From: Gymnodinialimonas phycosphaerae
GTDB taxonomy: Bacteria > Pseudomonadota > Alphaproteobacteria > Rhodobacterales > Rhodobacteraceae
Direction: 5' to 3'
Length of the DNA: 64,000 nt
Assembly: GCF_019195455.1 (NCBI RefSeq)
Contig: NZ_JAIMBW010000001.1
Coordinates: 1,426,001-1,490,000, forward strand
The position numbers and the translations under genes were made by a program. The notes beneath the pieces were generated by a model that saw nothing but the letters and a program-made list of their open reading frames with translations, was not told the DNA's origin and ran no database searches. Shown in pieces: positions 55,329 through 63,208 of this stretch; positions within the stretch are counted from its first letter, which is position 1; every line of letters starts with the position of its first letter.

Positions 55329-56633
55329 CTACCTGCGGGCGAGGCATCCCTCCCGTGGGCAGATGCCGCAACCGGGGCCACTGGCGATCACTTCCGAGGC
55401 GTCCGTCTCAGGTCCCGCCGGCATTACCAGCATGGTGGCCACCACCCTTGGCACCTGACCGAAGGCCTGTGGCTCGCCCACTGGTTGCGCCACGGCCCAG
55501 GCCTTGAACCGCGCGCCTTGCGGGGTCTCGATCACCGCCATGTCCGCCTGTCCGATCCGGCCCAACACCCGGTATAGCGGCCATAGCGGACACCCCGCCG
55601 CCACCCGAGGCATCGCGAAGCCCTGCAAGCGTCGGCGATGCAGCAACGCGCCCGAAGCATCGCAGATCGCAAGGCCGCGGGGCGGCACGCCATCCTCCGC
55701 GGGCAGGCTCGCCATGCGCCGCAGGACCAGCGCCACGTCGCCCCCTGCCGCGCCCCCTGCCGCCGCCAGCACCCGCGCCGGGTCATGGCCCGCCGCCCGC
55801 GCCAGTGGCGCGAAATCCACCATCGGCAGGCGCCGTGCGTCCTCGGCATAGGCGCGTAACTGGGTTTCTGCGCGTGCCCGCGCGGGCGCGTCCTCCATCC
55901 CCGCGCTGCGGGCCAGCACCGCCTCTATCGCCGCGTCTACCGCGTCTCCTGCCGTTTCGATCTCGGAGAAGTAATGGCCCGCGGCCTCGAACATGGCCTC
56001 CACCGTCTCTTCCGGGGCCGAGACATCTGCCCCCGCCCCAGGCGCCTCGAACTGCGCCAACAGGCCCGTAGCGCGCCCTGACAGCCGCTCCGCATCCTCG
56101 TGCAGGTTGCGATGGAACCGCCCCCGCCATGCCGGGTCCAGATCCTTCTCTCGCACCAGGATATCCGCCGTGGTGCGGATCGCCGCGACGGATGACAGCA
56201 CCTCGTGCATCGCCTCCGCCAGCGCCGGGTCATGGGCCAACCGGTCGCGAAGGGCATCGATCTGCCCCTCCAACGCCCGTGCCCGTGCCTCTTGTGCCGC
56301 GATCAGGGCCGTCCAGCCAGGGAAGCGCGCCACCAACTCGTCGATCCGCGCCGTCTCTGCCGGAACATCGCCCAGGGCGCGCGCCGCCGCGTCGAGCAAT
56401 TCACTGATCCCCGCATCCACGCCATCCGTCAGCGCCGAGGCATCGACCTTCAGCACCCGGGCCAGCTCCAGCAGCAGCTTGCCCCCGATCCTTCGGTGAT
56501 TGTGCTCGATCAGGTTGAGGTACGACGGCGAGACGCCCACCGCCTCCGCCAGGGCGCCCTGCTTCAGGCCAAGGGCAAGACGGCGCTCCCTGATCCGGCT
56601 TCCGGTCAAATGCTCTGGCGGGGCCTTGGCCAA
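55329..56633 (-). CDS. ScfR/RamB-family XRE transcriptional regulator
   Basis: A 434-residue regulator: N-terminal XRE domain (GSRIRERRLALGLKQGALAE, SYLNLIEHNHRRIGGKLLLE), a long helical middle with a DUF2083-type segment, and a Cys-rich C-terminus (GPGCGICPREGCLARR). This architecture is that of short-chain acyl-CoA regulators (RamB, PccR, MccR) that control acetate/propionate metabolism. Start is TTG at 56633, with the family-typical N-terminus GSRIRERR; no strong ribosome site. Divergent from the hypothetical gene at 56837. Confidence 0.85.
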   Translation of the reverse strand: MAKAPPEHLTGSRIRERRLALGLKQGALAEAVGVSPSYLNLIEHNHRRIGGKLLLELARVLKVDASALTDGVDAGISELLDAAARALGDVPAETARIDELVARFPGWTALIAAQEARARALEGQIDALRDRLAHDPALAEAMHEVLSSVAAIRTTADILVREKDLDPAWRGRFHRNLHEDAERLSGRATGLLAQFEAPGAGADVSAPEETVEAMFEAAGHYFSEIETAGDAVDAAIEAVLARSAGMEDAPARARAETQLRAYAEDARRLPMVDFAPLARAAGHDPARVLAAAGGAAGGDVALVLRRMASLPAEDGVPPRGLAICDASGALLHRRRLQGFAMPRVAAGCPLWPLYRVLGRIGQADMAVIETPQGARFKAWAVAQPVGEPQAFGQVPRVVATMLVMPAGPETDASEVIASGPGCGICPREGCLARR

Positions 56634-56836
56634 ATCTGGTCCGATCTTTACAGGTTTTTCACAAGATTTACATGAGCATCACATGTCTGACAACCGCGCC
56701 GGAGCGGCGGGCGTGGCGCGGCGCAGATTTGCTTCAAATTCCTTGCACTGCGCTTTTTCAATTAACCTTTCGTGAACCTGCTTGGATCAAAATCACGCTT
56801 GGGGGTCTCTGAACGTTTTTGTTTAGGAGGAGCAAC

Positions 56837-57295
56837 ATGGAATTCTCAAGTCTTCCGCCAAGGGCGGAACCAGCACCAGCCGCCATGGCTGCACAACAAA
56901 ACCCGGCACCCGGTGCCCTCAGTACGCGGGCCGAGACCGCGCGCCCGGTTCTCGCTGCCGCCCGGGCCGACACGGCCCGCATGTCAGGGCAAGATGGCTT
57001 TCAGCCGCTCGATACGTTCGAGGTCGGGGACAATGACCACGTGCCCGTCCCGCCAGAGCCGCCGCGCGAATCCACGGTTCTTGCCATGATCGCGAGCGCG
57101 GCAGAGTTTGAAGCGCCCACAGACACAGGCGCGGACACAGACACGGACGCAGACACGGGCGCTGCCCGACCACAAGTGACCCAGGACGCCTCCCCTAGAG
57201 CGGCAACTGTAGAGGGCCAGAGAGATACCCTGGCCACCAACCTGCGCGACATCGAGGCCGGGCCAAGCAATCCCACGGTCGATATCCGGCGCTGA
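56837..57295 (+). CDS. Low-complexity hypothetical protein
   Basis: Not recognised. A 152-residue Ala/Thr/Asp/Pro-rich, mostly disordered protein without signal peptide or membrane span. A tract of Asp-Thr-Gly-Ala units (PTDTGADTDTDADTG) sits at about 100-115. The ribosome site AGGAGG is at 56825-56830, 6 nt upstream of ATG. Divergent from the ScfR-family gene. Composition is odd compared with neighbours. Confidence 0.6.
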   Translation: MEFSSLPPRAEPAPAAMAAQQNPAPGALSTRAETARPVLAAARADTARMSGQDGFQPLDTFEVGDNDHVPVPPEPPRESTVLAMIASAAEFEAPTDTGADTDTDADTGAARPQVTQDASPRAATVEGQRDTLATNLRDIEAGPSNPTVDIRR

Positions 57296-57344
57296 CGCCC
57301 ACACCCACGCTCATGCGGCCTGGACGCGGACGCAGGCACTGACA

Positions 57345-57378
57345 TGAAAAAAGCCCCGCACGCCAATGCGCACGGGGC
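57345..57378 (-). terminator. Terminator of the pyrimidine/ABC operon
   Basis: On the minus strand GCCCCG (57378-57373) and CGGGGC (57358-57353) pair around a loop extended by a short secondary stem, then TTTTTTC. It is 25 bp beyond the stop of the binding-protein gene. Confidence 0.75.
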
Positions 57379-57403
57379 CAATCGCTTGTGGTGTTGGCCA
57401 GAC

Positions 57404-58390
57404 CTACTCGGCCAGGGCGGCGTCCGTGATGACGTGGGTGAACGCCCCTTCCGGCGCGGCCGAGATCACCGGGTCCGAGCCGCCTGCCAACAAGGTGTCG
57501 ACGGTCCGCTGATAGGCCGCTTCGTCCAGGCGGCCATCACCACCCGCAACAAGCAGCGCGACCTCACCCATCATGCGCAGCTGATGCTCTTCGGTCTGGG
57601 CGCCGGTCTCATCATAATCGAGCACGATCATCGCCGCCTCATCGGGGTTCTCGGCCGCCCAGGCCCATCCGCGCATCGACGCTCGCACAAAACGGGCCAT
57701 GCGGTCCACGAACTCTGGGTCGTCCAGGTTCTCTTCAAGCGCCCAGATGCCGTCTTCCAGCGTCGACACGCCGAAATCCTCGTAGCGGAACGTCACCAGT
57801 TCTTCGGGCGTGACGCCTGCATCGATGACCTGCCAGTATTCGTTATAGGTCATCGTGGACATGCAATCGGCCTGACGCTGCAACAGCGGATCGACGTTGA
57901 AGCCCGCCTGCAACAGGGTCACGCCATCGTCCCCCCCTTCCACGCCAATGCCCAACTGGGACATCCACGACAGGAACGGGTATTCGTTGCCGAAGAACCA
58001 ATGCGCCACCGTGTGGCCGGCCAGATCGGCCGGCTCGGTGATGCCGCTGTCGGCCCAACAGGTCAGCATCAAGCCCGAGCGGACAAAGGGCTGCGCGATG
58101 TTGACCACGGGCAACCCGTTCTCCCGCGCGGCCAGCGCGCTTGGCATCCAGTTCAGCATCACATCCGCGCCGCCACCGGCCAGCACCTGCGGCGGCGCGA
58201 TGTCGGGACCGCCGGGGATGATGTTCACGGCAAGGTTTTCCTCGTCGTAATAGCCGTTCTCCAGCGCCGCGTAATAGCCCGCGAACTGGCTTTGGGTGAC
58301 CCACTGCAATTGCAGGTTCACCTCGTCCTGCGCCACGGCCATGCCGCCGGTGGCCAAGAGCGCGGCTGCGCCAAGTGTCAGATGTTTCAT
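57404..58390 (-). CDS. NMT1/THI5-type ABC transporter substrate-binding protein
   Basis: A 328-residue periplasmic binding protein. Signal peptide MKHLTLGAAALLATGGMAVA. Mature N-terminus resembles ThiY/THI5-type proteins (LQLQWVTQSQFAGYYAALEN, PGGPDIAPPQVLAGGGADV), common for pyrimidine-like and other cyclic nitrogenous ligands. Last gene of the operon; GGAGG precedes ATG 58390. Context with dihydropyrimidinase suggests that the ligand is a pyrimidine or hydantoin; that is inference. Confidence 0.88.
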   Translation of the reverse strand: MKHLTLGAAALLATGGMAVAQDEVNLQLQWVTQSQFAGYYAALENGYYDEENLAVNIIPGGPDIAPPQVLAGGGADVMLNWMPSALAARENGLPVVNIAQPFVRSGLMLTCWADSGITEPADLAGHTVAHWFFGNEYPFLSWMSQLGIGVEGGDDGVTLLQAGFNVDPLLQRQADCMSTMTYNEYWQVIDAGVTPEELVTFRYEDFGVSTLEDGIWALEENLDDPEFVDRMARFVRASMRGWAWAAENPDEAAMIVLDYDETGAQTEEHQLRMMGEVALLVAGGDGRLDEAAYQRTVDTLLAGGSDPVISAAPEGAFTHVITDAALAE

Positions 58391-58425
58391 CGTTTTTCCC
58401 TCCAGGTTGGTCTTAGTATTATCGC

Positions 58426-59343
58426 TTAGCCCCGTCTTTGTGACGGGTGCCAGAATGTCAGCCACCGCTCGGCCAAGGCCATCAAGCCATACAGGCCCGA
58501 GCCCGCCAGCGCCGCGACCGTAATCTCGGCCCAGACCATATCCATGGCCAGCCGTCCGACCTCGATCTTGATCCGAAAGCCCATACCCACGGTGGGTGAG
58601 CCAAAAAATTCAGCCACAATCGCCCCGATAAGCGCAAGGGTTGAGCAGATTTTCAAACCGTTGAACAAAAACGGCAGCGCCGTGGGCAGGCGCAGTTTGA
58701 ACAGCGTCTGCCAGTAGTTGGCCGCATAGGTGTGCATCAGGTCGCGCTGCATCGCGCTGCTTTCCTTCAGGCCCTGAACGGCATTCACCAGCATCGGGAA
58801 GAAAACCATCGCCACGACCACCGCGATCTTCGACGACGGCCCGAATCCGTACCACATCACCAGGATCGGCGCTGTGCCCACAATCGGCAGCGCCGCGATG
58901 AAGTTGCCCACGGGCAGCAGGCCCTTTTGCAGGAACCGCGACCGGTCGATGGCCAGCGCCGTCAGCACCGCCGCCCCGCATCCCAATGCATAGCCCGGCA
59001 GGGCCCCGCGCAGGATGGTCTGGACGAAATCCGCCCACAGCGTCGCCGTATTGGTCGCGAACGCCACCGCGATGGCTGTCGGTGCGGGCAGGATCACCGG
59101 GCTCACCTCGTAGAGGCGCACGGCCATCTCCCAAAGGGTTAACAGCGTTAACCCGAAGATCAGCGGCACCAGAATGCGCGCGCCGGGGGTGCCGTTGCGC
59201 GCCAGGATCGCGTTAATCCCCCAGGCGATCAGCCAAACGGCCGCGATGATCGCCAACCGCCAATCCAGCGCCCAGACCACTGCGACCACACAGATCAGAA
59301 CACCGGGCCAGGCCCAGTTCGGACGGAGGGTCAAAGCGCTCAT
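58426..59343 (-). CDS. ABC transporter permease 1 of the pyrimidine operon
   Basis: A 305-residue inner-membrane permease, about six or more helices, with the BPD_transp_1 coupling region (MQRDLMHTYAANYWQTLFKL followed by RLPTALPFLFNGLK). One of a pair with the gene at 59340; its ATG overlaps that gene's stop by 4 bp. NMT1/THI5-type transporters often use one or two such permeases. Confidence 0.88.
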   Translation of the reverse strand: MSALTLRPNWAWPGVLICVVAVVWALDWRLAIIAAVWLIAWGINAILARNGTPGARILVPLIFGLTLLTLWEMAVRLYEVSPVILPAPTAIAVAFATNTATLWADFVQTILRGALPGYALGCGAAVLTALAIDRSRFLQKGLLPVGNFIAALPIVGTAPILVMWYGFGPSSKIAVVVAMVFFPMLVNAVQGLKESSAMQRDLMHTYAANYWQTLFKLRLPTALPFLFNGLKICSTLALIGAIVAEFFGSPTVGMGFRIKIEVGRLAMDMVWAEITVAALAGSGLYGLMALAERWLTFWHPSQRRG

Positions 59344-60293
59344 CGGTCCAACCCCATCCGTTTCAACGTCGCGCGCTCTATCGCGCCCAGGATCATCACA
59401 AGAACCGCCGCGCAGATCGCCGCCATGAACAGCGCGCTCCAGATCTGGATAGTCTGTCCATAGTAGCTGCCCGTCAGCAGCCGTGCGCCAAGGCCGAAGC
59501 GTGCGCCGGTGGGGAGTTCCGCCACGATGGTGCCGACAAGCGCTGCCGCGATACCCACCTTCAGCGAGGCGAATAGGAACGGCACGGACGCGGGCAGCCG
59601 CAGTTTCCAGAACGTCTCGGCCCGCGAGGCCGAATAGGTGCGTAACAGATCAAGGTCCATCGCGCCGGGACTGCGCAGCCCCTTCACCATGCCCACCACC
59701 ACAGGAAAGAACGACAGGTAGGCCGAAATCAAGGATTTGGGCACCAGCCCCACCAGCCCGACGGCGTTCAGCACCACGATGACAATCGGCGCGATCGCCA
59801 GGATCGGAATGGTCTGCGAGGCAATCGCCCAAGGCATCACGCTCATGTCCATGGCGCGGTTGTGGACGATGGACACCGCCAGAAGCATCCCCGCAAGTGT
59901 GCCGATCACGAAGCCCAGAAGCGTCGGCGCGAGGGTCTGGAAGGCGTGGAACCACAGGCTACGGGGATTGGGCCGCAACTCTCCGCGCCTCTCACGCAAC
60001 ATCGGCTCTCCGGCGGTGGTGTTCCACAATTCGATCGCCACCTGGTGGGGGGCAGGCAGGCGCGGACGCTCCTGCCACATGGTGTCGGTGAACACATCGG
60101 ACGCTGTGATCTCCAGCGCCCGCCGTTCGGCCTGATCCAGAGTCCAAGCGCGGTTCATATTGTAGGCGGCCGCGTACCAGATCGCCACGATCACGCCGAC
60201 CACGACCAGCACCGGCAGGATCGCGCCGGTGATCCGCCGCATCGCCAAGCAGAACCCGCAAGGTGCCACGGCCACGGCGTCAGTCATAGGCAT
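59340..60293 (-). CDS. ABC transporter permease 2 of the pyrimidine operon
   Basis: A 317-residue permease of the same family (coupling segment DLDLLRTYSASRAETFWKL, RLPASVPFLFASLK). It overlaps the ATPase gene by 14 bp, with ATG at 60293 or ATG at 60287. N-terminal extension contains two Cys (CGFCLAMRRI). Confidence 0.88.
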   Translation of the reverse strand: MPMTDAVAVAPCGFCLAMRRITGAILPVLVVVGVIVAIWYAAAYNMNRAWTLDQAERRALEITASDVFTDTMWQERPRLPAPHQVAIELWNTTAGEPMLRERRGELRPNPRSLWFHAFQTLAPTLLGFVIGTLAGMLLAVSIVHNRAMDMSVMPWAIASQTIPILAIAPIVIVVLNAVGLVGLVPKSLISAYLSFFPVVVGMVKGLRSPGAMDLDLLRTYSASRAETFWKLRLPASVPFLFASLKVGIAAALVGTIVAELPTGARFGLGARLLTGSYYGQTIQIWSALFMAAICAAVLVMILGAIERATLKRMGLDR

Positions 60294-61053
60294 GCCCCTC
60301 GCGCAGGCCTTCGCGCACCCGGTGGGCCAGCGCCAGAAACTCCGGCGTGTCGCGGATATCCAAGGGGCGCTCGCGCGGCAGATCGCTTTCGATCACATCG
60401 GTGATCCGCCCCGGTCGCGGCGACATGACGACGATCTTGGTGGAGAGGTAGACAGCCTCGGGGATGGAGTGGGTAACGAAGCCGATGGTCTTGTTGGTCG
60501 CGGCCCAAAGCTTCAGGAGTTCCTCGTTCAGACGGTCGCGCACGATTTCGTCCAGCGCTCCGAACGGCTCATCCATCAGCAGGATATCGGCGTCAAACGC
60601 AAGGGCGCGGGCGATGGAGGCGCGCTGCTGCATGCCGCCTGAGAGCTGCCACGGGAATTTCTTGCCAAAGCCTTCCAGATCAACGAGTTGCAGGACGTTG
60701 TTCGCGCGATCTTCCTGCTCCTCGCGCGAGAACCCCATGATCTCCAACGGCAGCTTGATGTTCTTCTCAATCGTCCGCCACGGGTAGAGGCCCGCGGCCT
60801 GAAACACATACCCATAAGCCCGCGCTTTGCGGGCCTCGTCGGGTGTCATGCCGTTTACGGTGACTTCGCCGCCGGTGGGCTGTTCGAGGGCGGCGATGAC
60901 GCGCAGGAAGGTGGTCTTTCCGCAGCCAGACGGGCCGATGAAGGAGACGAAATCCCCCTTGTTTATATCGAGCGAGACGTCCGACAGCGCCTGAACGGGG
61001 CCGTCGTTCGTTTGGAACGTGAGGTCGAGGGATTGGGCTTGGATGACTATCAT
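60280..61053 (-). CDS. ABC transporter ATP-binding protein of the pyrimidine operon
   Basis: A 257-residue SsuB/TauB-type ATPase: Walker A GPSGCGKTTFLR, Q-loop VFQAAGLYPWRT, signature LSGGMQQR, Walker B ILLMDEPFGALDE, H-loop FVTHS. It drives the importer formed with the two permeases and the NMT1/THI5-type protein. ATG overlaps the upstream small membrane gene's stop (ATGA). Confidence 0.93.
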   Translation of the reverse strand: MIVIQAQSLDLTFQTNDGPVQALSDVSLDINKGDFVSFIGPSGCGKTTFLRVIAALEQPTGGEVTVNGMTPDEARKARAYGYVFQAAGLYPWRTIEKNIKLPLEIMGFSREEQEDRANNVLQLVDLEGFGKKFPWQLSGGMQQRASIARALAFDADILLMDEPFGALDEIVRDRLNEELLKLWAATNKTIGFVTHSIPEAVYLSTKIVVMSPRPGRITDVIESDLPRERPLDIRDTPEFLALAHRVREGLREGHAYD

Positions 61054-61448
61054 AACCCACCCTCGTATGACGCAATCGAAAGAAGTGAAACGGCAATTGA
61101 GGCAAGCATCCCGAACTCGAGAATAATCATCGCAACGAAAAGAAACCCGGATCGTCGGTTCGTCGCGTGATCAAAAAACCGTTCGAACAGATATTCGATA
61201 TTAACAGATGAGATGTGAACCAACATCACCGCTGCGAACGAAAAAAAGGCGACGCAGGCAGCAAGCGCTGTACCAATAATAAAGTATTTTGCCCCGCTCC
61301 CCTCGATCTCGAGGCTGATTGCTCCGAGCCCGACTCTTCCGCAACCAATTGCTAGTGTAAGAAATATTAGGGCCCTTAGATGAAAGCCTAAATAGTCGGA
61401 CCAAATCTTAGCTTTGTCGTACGCCGTCGGTTCTAGAACATCGCGCAA
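61050..61448 (-). CDS. AT-rich small membrane protein in the pyrimidine operon
   Basis: A protein of about 132 residues, with three to four hydrophobic helices (FHLRALIFLTLAIGCG, YFIIGTALAACVAFFSF, FLFVAMIILEFGMLASIAVS). There is no ATG; TTG at 61448, just past the hydA stop, is the most plausible start. DNA is visibly AT-richer than both neighbours and codon use differs, suggesting a recent insertion into the operon. The 3' end is coupled to the ATPase gene. No family recognised. Confidence 0.6.
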   Translation of the reverse strand: MRDVLEPTAYDKAKIWSDYLGFHLRALIFLTLAIGCGRVGLGAISLEIEGSGAKYFIIGTALAACVAFFSFAAVMLVHISSVNIEYLFERFFDHATNRRSGFLFVAMIILEFGMLASIAVSLLSIASYEGGL

Positions 61449-61450
61449 TC

Positions 61451-62914
61451 TCAAATCCCCGCCGGAATGTTCATCGGATCGCGCTCGATCTTGCGCGGCG
61501 TGTTCAGAGCCTTCCACTTGCTCAGCGCCTTGGAAGCACTCGCCGCCGGGGGACGCTTCACGAAGCGCCCACGGCCCGGCATCGGTTGCGAGTTCTGACC
61601 CGCCGCCCAAACCACCTCTCCACGCGACAGCGTGTAGCGGGGCGAGGCGCTCACCTCCATCCCCTCGAACACGTTGTAATCAAGGATGGATTTCGCCGTG
61701 GCGGTCGTGATCGTGCGGCCCAGTTTCGGGTCCCATACCACCACATCGGCGTCGCCGCCCACGTTAATCCCACCCTTCATCGGATAGATATTCAGGATCT
61801 TGGCGATGTTCGAGGACGTCACCGCAACGAACTCTTCGGGCGTCAGACGGCCCGTTTCCACGCCTTGCGTCCAAAGCATCGCCATCCGCTCCTCCAGCCC
61901 GCCGGTGCCGTTGGGGATCATGCCGAAGTTGTCCACGCCCATGCGCTTTTGCTCATCGGTGAAGGCGGCATGGTCCGTGGCCACGACCTGAAGCGAGCCG
62001 GCGGCGAGGCCTGCCCAAAGGCCGTCCTGATGGTCCTTGGACCGGAACGGCGGCGACATCACGCGACGCGCGGCGTATTGCCAATCCTTGTTGAAATACT
62101 CGCTCTCATCCAGCGTCAGGTGTTGGATCAACGGCTCACCAAAGACCCGCATCCCTTTTTGGCGGGCGCGGCGGATGGCCTCGTGGGCCTGCTCGCAGGA
62201 GACGTGCACGATATACAACGGCGTGCCGGCAGCATCGGCGATCATTATGGCACGGTTGGCGGCTTCGCCCTCCACTTCGGGCGGGCGGGAATAGGCGTGG
62301 CCTTCCGGCCCCGTCACGCCCATCGCCATGTATTTCTGCTGCAATTCCTGGACGATATCGCCGTTTTCGGCATGGACCAGCGGCAATGCCCCCAGTTCCG
62401 CGCAGCGCTTGAACGACGCAAACATCTCGTCGTCCTCAATCATCAGCGCGCCCTTATAGGCCATGAAGTGCTTGAAGGTGTTGATGCCGCGCTGGTTCAC
62501 GACGGCGTCCATCTCGTTAAAGATATCTTCATTCCAACCGGTTATTGCCATGTGATAAGAGATATCAACGCAGATCTGATCCTTGGATTTCTTGTCCCAG
62601 GCATCAATCGCATTCAGAAGGGAGCCATCCTCTCCGGGCAGGCAGAAATCCACCAGCATCGTGGTGCCACCCGCCGCCGCCGCAAAGGTGCCGGTCTCGA
62701 ACGTCTCGGCCGCCGTGGTTCCCATGAAGGGCATTTCCAGGTGCGTGTGGGGGTCGATCCCGCCGGGGATCACATAGGCGCCCTCGGCGTCGATGACCTC
62801 ATCGCCGCGCAAGTTCTCTCCAATCTCGGCGATTTTCTCGCCCTCGATCAGAACATCCGCCTGCCATTGACGGTCCGCGGTCACGATCGTGCCGCCTTTG
62901 ATCACTTTGCTCAT
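61451..62914 (-). CDS. hydA: Dihydropyrimidinase (hydantoinase)
   Basis: Opens dihydrouracil/dihydrothymine (or hydantoins) by hydrolysis, second step of reductive pyrimidine degradation. 487-residue binuclear zinc amidohydrolase: GIDPHTHLEMPF (metal histidines), carboxylated lysine in FKHFMAYKGALM, LVHAENGD, VHVSCEQAHEAI and DHAAFT (catalytic Asp). Start at ATG 62914. Zn-dependent carbamoylase lies upstream, ABC transporter downstream. Confidence 0.94.
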   Translation of the reverse strand: MSKVIKGGTIVTADRQWQADVLIEGEKIAEIGENLRGDEVIDAEGAYVIPGGIDPHTHLEMPFMGTTAAETFETGTFAAAAGGTTMLVDFCLPGEDGSLLNAIDAWDKKSKDQICVDISYHMAITGWNEDIFNEMDAVVNQRGINTFKHFMAYKGALMIEDDEMFASFKRCAELGALPLVHAENGDIVQELQQKYMAMGVTGPEGHAYSRPPEVEGEAANRAIMIADAAGTPLYIVHVSCEQAHEAIRRARQKGMRVFGEPLIQHLTLDESEYFNKDWQYAARRVMSPPFRSKDHQDGLWAGLAAGSLQVVATDHAAFTDEQKRMGVDNFGMIPNGTGGLEERMAMLWTQGVETGRLTPEEFVAVTSSNIAKILNIYPMKGGINVGGDADVVVWDPKLGRTITTATAKSILDYNVFEGMEVSASPRYTLSRGEVVWAAGQNSQPMPGRGRFVKRPPAASASKALSKWKALNTPRKIERDPMNIPAGI

Positions 62915-62953
62915 GGAACCCCCCAAGGTGGATTAAGGTGAAGTTTGATGCCC

Positions 62954-63208
62954 CTAGCTTTGGGCCACCACGCAGATCATCCGCTGGTCGCGGGTGAGTA
63001 GCGGTATGTAGACGCTTTCGACCACGTTGTTGTGCAAGTACCAGTAGCAGCCGTCGTCCTGCAGGCGCACGGTCGAGGTGTCTTGCCCCGGTGCGACAAG
63101 GCCCAGAACCTCTTCGGGCAGCACTTCCGTCTCGCCCTCAGGCGTGGGCGTGACACATCCCGACAGCGCCAAAATCGCGCCGGCCGCCAGCCAATACTTT
63201 GAATTCAT
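62954..63208 (-). CDS. Small lipoprotein in the pyrimidine operon
   Basis: An 84-residue lipoprotein: signal with lipobox LSGC (Cys18). The short mature domain has Cys54 and Cys80 (DDGCYWYLHN, RMICVV), perhaps disulfide-linked. ATG overlaps the amidohydrolase stop (ATGA), GGAG upstream. No family known. Confidence 0.75.
   Translation of the reverse strand: MNSKYWLAAGAILALSGCVTPTPEGETEVLPEEVLGLVAPGQDTSTVRLQDDGCYWYLHNNVVESVYIPLLTRDQRMICVVAQS

Noticed and set aside
57110..57165. Short GACAC-type repeat considered as CRISPR or minisatellite
   Set aside because: Units are imperfect and lie inside a coding frame as Asp-Thr codons; no spacers.
61586..62941. 451-codon plus-strand frame opposite hydA
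   Set aside because: Shadow of the dihydropyrimidinase gene.
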